DNA of 64,000 nt, from positions 4,960,001 through 5,024,000 of the forward strand of contig NZ_JBPWQE010000001.1 of assembly GCF_051811025.1 (NCBI RefSeq), given 5' to 3'. Positions 60,291 to 64,000 of the stretch are shown here, piece after piece. The number at the start of each line of letters is the position of its first letter. Position 1 is the stretch's first letter. The position numbers and the translations under genes were made by a program. Below the pieces are notes generated by a model that saw nothing but the letters and a program-made list of their open reading frames with translations, was not told where the DNA came from and made no database searches. The DNA comes from Tardiphaga sp051811025 (GTDB lineage: Bacteria > Pseudomonadota > Alphaproteobacteria > Rhizobiales > Xanthobacteraceae).

Positions 60291-62794
60291 CCGTTTGGAA
60301 GCACGCATCTGGCAGCTGGTGGTGCCGGACGTGCAGCAGGCGGTGGCGGCGGTGCCGGACGCGCAGCAGGTGGCGGCGGTGGTGCCGGACGTGCAACAGG
60401 TGGTGGCGGTGGTGCCGGACGCGCAGCAGGTGGCGGCGGCGGTGCCGGACGCGCAGCAGGTGGCGGCGGCGGTGCCGGACGCGCAGCAGGTGGCGGCGGC
60501 GGTGCCGGACGCGCAGCAGGTGGCGGCGGCGGTGCCGGACGCGCAGCAGGCGGCGTGGCAGCCGGCTTCGTAGCCGAATTCGGAGCTGCTGGCACCGCGG
60601 GTGCAGGCCCAGGAGTTTGGGACGATTTTGCGCCGACGGGCGGAGAAGCCTTCGGAGATGTGACAGGTGGAAGCGGCTGACCGTTGGTTCCTGGTAGCGC
60701 CGATCCCGGCTTGTTCGCACCCGGAGCTACAGGGGCTGCTGGCACTGGTGTCGCAGCCGGCGAAGATTTCGCACCGGAAGCTGGTGACGCGCCTGGAGCT
60801 GCGCCGGGGATAGGCGGAAGCGGCTGACCGTTCGATCCCGGTAGAGTCTGTCCCGGCGGCTTGCTGATTGCATTTGGAGTCAAAGGCGCTGCCGAGGCCG
60901 GCGGCGTCCCCGGTTTTACAGCTGTCAACGGGGGCGTACCGGGCGCGACATTTGTAGGTGACGTCGGAGCCGGACCTGTTGTCGCTGGTGCGGACTTTGT
61001 ACCAGCCGGCGGCAGTGCACTGGGAACTGGCTTGCCGTCGGGGCCGACGGCGCCTGGCGGCGGCGTTGGCCCTGTTGCTGGCGTGGACTGCGCCTGAGAC
61101 GGCGCCGGCTGCGCTGGAACAACAGGTTTGGGCGTCTGTACGGGTGGAGGGTTAGGCGCGAGCGCAGCCTTGGTCGCGACCGAAGGCGGCAACGAAGGCG
61201 CCAGAAGCGCGGCAGCTCCTGCACCCGCAACTCCCGCAGCGATGACGCCGCCCACTCGTGATGAGGGCACCGGCGCCTGTCCCACGCCTTGCACTGGAGC
61301 AGCGGGCGGAGGCGCAAGGGTTTGGGCCTGCCCGCTGGGATTGGTGATCGTCACCACATTCGTCGTATTGTTGACGACGACGGTGTTGTGAATGTTGTTG
61401 TAGATGATGTTGCTCGGCGGAGGTGCCACATACTCAGGTGGCCGCACCCATACGGGAACGGGCGAGTAGTCCGGGACCGGAAGAATGAACGCATAGACCG
61501 GCGGCGGTGGTGGCGGCAGATCGACAAAATAGACCGGACGCGGCGGCAGGAAGATGATCGGCGGCGGAGGCGGCGGAGCAAATCCGAAATCGGGATCGTC
61601 GAACATCAAAACCGGGCGCTCGACGTAGATTACTTCCTCTGGCGGCGGCGGCGGCACGTCATATGCGATGACCGAAAACTGCGGCGGCGGTTCAAAGGCT
61701 GCTGAAAGATAGGCAAGCCGGCGACGGGCATCATCCGCGTGCGCGCCCCGCGGGTAGCGGCGAAGATAGGACCAGTAAGCGGGTGGCGTGTTGACACCCC
61801 GCGTTCGGCGCCAGGTGATCGCCTCGCGGCGCGCTGCGACGATCGCACGAACCCGCCGCGCCATCGGATCATTGGGATAGGCAGCGAGGAAGGCCTCATA
61901 ATCCTCCAGCGTGTCACGGTCCACGGCGGCCAGGTAGGCTTCCTGCGAGCTGAAATCGCGAAGCGGTCTTGAGCGAATCGCGGAGGTTTGCTCGCGCGAA
62001 ACCGCAGGCGGAGGTGCGTCGGGCGCGCGCTCGAAGAAATAGAATGGCGCCTCTAACTTCGACGCATTCCACGGGACTTCCGCGCCCTTGGTTGTTTCGT
62101 TGACGCGGAGCCGAATGCGGCTGAAGAGATCTTCCACGCGCAGCCCGCCTTCACGCATCATTTCGGCAAGCGCCTGGGCATATGCCGAATAGGGGCCGGC
62201 CTCAGAGGGGGCCACCGTACCCGGTGCCGAATTGAAGGCGATAAACATGCCTTGTTCGGGCTCGACGAGCGCCAGTCCGCCGGTCAGCGGCGCGCCGGTC
62301 TTGGCGAAGGGATTAGCTCGCGCGATATCGAGCACCACCATGCTTGCCTTCAATTTCAACGCGGCAAGCGGCGCCATATAGTCGGATAACCGAAGCGCTT
62401 CCGCCGATATATTGACGTCGCGAGCGATCCTGGCATCGACCGGCACGAAATAGTTCTCGCCTTCAAGCTGCAATCCATACCCGCCAAGATAGATGAAGGC
62501 GACAGTCTCCGGTCCAGAGGACGATGCCTTGTCCAGGAACTCCCGGAACGTCCGACGCAGCGAATCCTGATCCAGATCTCGTGCCCCGGTGACGTCGAAG
62601 CCGGCAGCTTGAAGTGTTTGTGCAATCAAGCCGGCATCGTTCGCGGGGGTCGGCAGGGCACCTGCCTGATAGTTCGCATTGCCAATCACCAGAGCGATGC
62701 GCCGTTCGGACGGCGCGGCGTTCGATGTGCTTCCACCGACCAGCATGAGTGCCAACAGAAAAGCAGCGAACTTCGAGATCGATGTCATGACCAT
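60266..62794 (-). CDS. Caspase-fold (C14) protein lacking catalytic His and Cys, with proline-rich tail
   Basis: An 842-residue exported protein. After a signal peptide (ending at SNAAPSE) comes a caspase-fold domain (residues 32-260): RRIALVIGNANYQ, PTPANDAGLIAQTLQAAGFDV and GENYFVPVDA are typical. The catalytic His motif YAGHG reads YLGGYG (Tyr at the His position, about 106) and the Cys motif LDACRNNPF reads LDIARANPF (Ala, about 158), so the protein should not be a protease. The middle has a helical repeat-like segment (YEAFLAAYPNDPMARR) and several long proline runs. The end is a Pro/Ala tail with tandem 10-residue repeats. It may bind proteins or the cell wall as a scaffold. ATG 62788 is an alternative start. 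Confidence 0.88.
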   Translation of the reverse strand: MVMTSISKFAAFLLALMLVGGSTSNAAPSERRIALVIGNANYQAGALPTPANDAGLIAQTLQAAGFDVTGARDLDQDSLRRTFREFLDKASSSGPETVAFIYLGGYGLQLEGENYFVPVDARIARDVNISAEALRLSDYMAPLAALKLKASMVVLDIARANPFAKTGAPLTGGLALVEPEQGMFIAFNSAPGTVAPSEAGPYSAYAQALAEMMREGGLRVEDLFSRIRLRVNETTKGAEVPWNASKLEAPFYFFERAPDAPPPAVSREQTSAIRSRPLRDFSSQEAYLAAVDRDTLEDYEAFLAAYPNDPMARRVRAIVAARREAITWRRTRGVNTPPAYWSYLRRYPRGAHADDARRRLAYLSAAFEPPPQFSVIAYDVPPPPPEEVIYVERPVLMFDDPDFGFAPPPPPPIIFLPPRPVYFVDLPPPPPPVYAFILPVPDYSPVPVWVRPPEYVAPPPSNIIYNNIHNTVVVNNTTNVVTITNPSGQAQTLAPPPAAPVQGVGQAPVPSSRVGGVIAAGVAGAGAAALLAPSLPPSVATKAALAPNPPPVQTPKPVVPAQPAPSQAQSTPATGPTPPPGAVGPDGKPVPSALPPAGTKSAPATTGPAPTSPTNVAPGTPPLTAVKPGTPPASAAPLTPNAISKPPGQTLPGSNGQPLPPIPGAAPGASPASGAKSSPAATPVPAAPVAPGANKPGSALPGTNGQPLPPVTSPKASPPVGAKSSQTPGPAPAVPAAPNSATKPAATPPAARPAPPPPPAARPAPPPPPAARPAPPPPPAARPAPPPPPAARPAPPPPPVARPAPPPPPAARPAPPPPPAARPAPPAARCVLPNGQPCPPPR
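60331..60540 (-). repeat. Seven tandem 30-bp units inside the caspase-like gene
   Basis: Seven consecutive 30-bp units run from 60331 to 60540; the last four (60421-60540) are identical (gcgcagcaggtggcggcggc then ggtgccggac). On the minus strand each encodes ten residues of the type ARPAPPPPPA. Such identical units suggest recent slippage or unequal crossing over, and length is likely to vary between strains. Confidence 0.92.
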
Positions 62795-62980
62795 CCCGCC
62801 AAATCTTTGGGTCCAGCGTTACACATAAATTCAACAGCGTTGAACGAATTCTGAATGGAACGGGTCGGAATTAAGGCGCTACCAAAGAGCATGAGGAGGG
62901 CAACAGGATACGTTAACCACTGATTGTTCCCCTCGTCGGTATGGTCAGCAGGCGAATAAACCTCAGCGAGGTATCCACCA

Positions 62981-63154
62981 GTGTCACGTCAGCAATTGTT
63001 ATCAAAGTTCGAACCCGCGGTTGGCACTTCGGTGCCCTTTTTCAGCGACGACGAGTGTGTTCAGAAACTTGCAATGCTGATGGAGCACAGGGACAGCAGG
63101 AGCCTTGGCGAAATTGCTGCATTGATTAGCCGTTTAGCCGTTCCAATAGAATAA
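62981..63154 (+). CDS. Small protein missed by length, GTG start
   Basis: A 57-residue frame starting at GTG 62981 with GAGGT eight bases before it. It reads VSRQQLLSKFEPAVGTSVPF, then a charged acidic stretch and the helical end SLGEIAALISRLAVPIE, ending at 63152-63154. The composition is protein-like, unlike overlapping frames. It could be a regulator fragment or an intact small protein; no family known. It lies between the caspase-like gene and a transposase remnant. Confidence 0.4.
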   Translation: MSRQQLLSKFEPAVGTSVPFFSDDECVQKLAMLMEHRDSRSLGEIAALISRLAVPIE

Positions 63155-63207
63155 TTGCCGGCGAAGCATATATGGTAGTAACAGATTGCCTCACGGCTGC
63201 ACTTGAT

Positions 63208-63823
63208 TTAGGGCGTGGACTCATTGGCGCGTAGCCAAATCCGGATTGATGCGAGCTTGATGAACGCCAGATAGTTGGCTGCGAGTTTGTCGTACCGGGT
63301 CGCGACAGGCCGACATTGCTTGATCTTGTTGAAGAACCGTTCGATCAAGTTCCGCGCACGATACAAATACGGGCTGAAGCAGATCGGGTCTTTACGATTT
63401 CGTTTTGGCGGAACGTTCGCCCATGCTCCTTGCTGGCGGGCAGACTCCCTGATCCAGTCCGCGTTGCTGGTGTACGCGCACGACGGAGGTATCGATCATC
63501 TGCACCGCCGCGTCATGACCGGCGGCCAACGCATCCATGATCCGGTCCCACACGCCAGCCCGCCGCCAACGAACGAAGCGATTGTAACAAGTGGTGCGGG
63601 GACCATAGGTCTCCGGCAGGTCGCGCCATGGCGCACCTGAACGGAGGACCCAAAAGATGCCAATGAGCACGCGACGGTCATTTACACGCTGAACGCCACG
63701 CGGCTTGTTCGGCAGCATCGGTTTGATGGCCGTCCATTCATAATCGCTGAGTTCGTAGCGTATGATTCGGGGCTCCAGTTTCGGAGCTTGAACCATGTCC
63801 GCGGTGATACCATCAAGCCGCAT
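63208..63823 (-). pseudogene. IS5-family transposase, internally deleted and frameshifted
   Basis: The 5' part (63823 down to about 63455) encodes a normal IS5-type N terminus: ELSDYEWTAIKPMLPNKPRG, RRVLIGIFWVLRSGAPWRDL and TTCYNRFVRWRRAGVWDRIM up to IDTSVVRVHQ. It then joins, in another frame, to the C-terminal part: ADWIRESARQQGAWANVPPK, PICFSPYLYRARNLIERFFNK and YDKLAANYLAFIKLASIRIW, ending at 63208. The central part that usually carries the second catalytic Asp (TKIHALVD... DRGYD region) is missing, so the element cannot move itself. Terminal inverted repeats could not be assigned with certainty. Confidence 0.85.
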
Positions 63824-64000
63824 TGGCCCTGCGAGGCGCCGCTAACTGGTTCGACCCGGTCGCGAATGACCTGCAACGGACCTCGCCTCTTTAGCCAACT
63901 GGTGACGTCCATATCCAGTGCGTGTTCCTCCTGTGATATTAATGACGCAGTCGGCCGAATATGGCGGCGAGCCTTGTCGGATGACCGATATTGGTTGGAC
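63824..64000. other. Window end after the transposase remnant
   Basis: The last 177 bases contain no complete gene. From 63941 a plus-strand ATG opens a frame that runs out of the window (MTQSAEYGGEPCRMTDIGW), but no ribosome site precedes it, so it is not called as a gene. The short open frame on the minus strand here is not protein-like. Confidence 0.4.

Noticed and set aside
60331..60540. Regular 30-bp repeats as a possible CRISPR array
   Set aside because: The units are directly adjacent with no unique spacers and are a multiple of three inside a coding frame, so they are a protein tandem repeat.

Overview
The window looks like chromosome of an alphaproteobacterium of the Bradyrhizobium/Rhodopseudomonas/Afipia type. 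This is inferred from high GC content, cysteine-free ribosomal protein L32, a RegB-type redox kinase, a roughly 1,600-residue NAD-glutamate dehydrogenase, a CoxMNOP-like alternative cytochrome oxidase, many Bug/TRAP/branched-chain amino acid uptake systems, and palindromic intergenic repeats. No rRNA, tRNA or CRISPR array was seen.

1-10 kb is mostly core genome: the ispG 3' end, a CPA1 Na+/H+ antiporter, a DUF1345 protein, ispA, mtgA, rpmF, a membrane protein, a c-di-GMP protein with degenerate GGDEF and intact EAL, and a DUF1304 gene between two palindromic repeats. A solute-binding protein follows with a strong terminator. 10.7-13.8 kb is an accessory patch: a KAP-family P-loop NTPase in visibly AT-richer DNA, then a GC-rich element open in many frames and a long palindrome.

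13.9-29.8 kb holds PBP1A, a YgjP-like metalloprotease, an intracellular PHB depolymerase, an ABC-2 exporter and a RegB-like kinase with no adjacent response regulator. It also has a LON/Clp_N fusion lacking any ATPase, an MFS transporter, a DUF938 protein, a persulfide dioxygenase-rhodanese, an exported class II aldolase-like protein, a NiCoT transporter and several very small genes.

29.9-35.9 kb is a catabolic locus: a TRAP transporter, a DapA-family lyase, a divergent GntR/FCD regulator with a palindromic operator, and an M20 amidohydrolase. 36-48 kb groups stress and respiratory genes: YbaK, AMP nucleosidase, a CBS protein, an NfeD/slipin pair, cytochrome c, a GYD protein and a five-gene cytochrome oxidase operon. 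48.4-54 kb is a six-gene operon (Bug binding protein, flavin reductase, two FAH-superfamily enzymes, RidA, amidohydrolase) divergent from an IclR regulator. It looks like the lower part of a meta-cleavage pathway, with no ring-opening enzyme nearby.

54.4-59.2 kb is NAD-glutamate dehydrogenase. The end holds small unknown genes, a caspase-fold protein that has lost both catalytic residues and carries a proline-rich tandem-repeat tail, and an internally deleted IS5-family transposase.

The most notable observations are the pseudo-caspase, the KAP NTPase patch, the ATPase-less Lon/Clp adaptor-like fusion, and a palindromic motif (TGGCRCGCCATTCAG) found upstream of three stress or metabolic transcription units.
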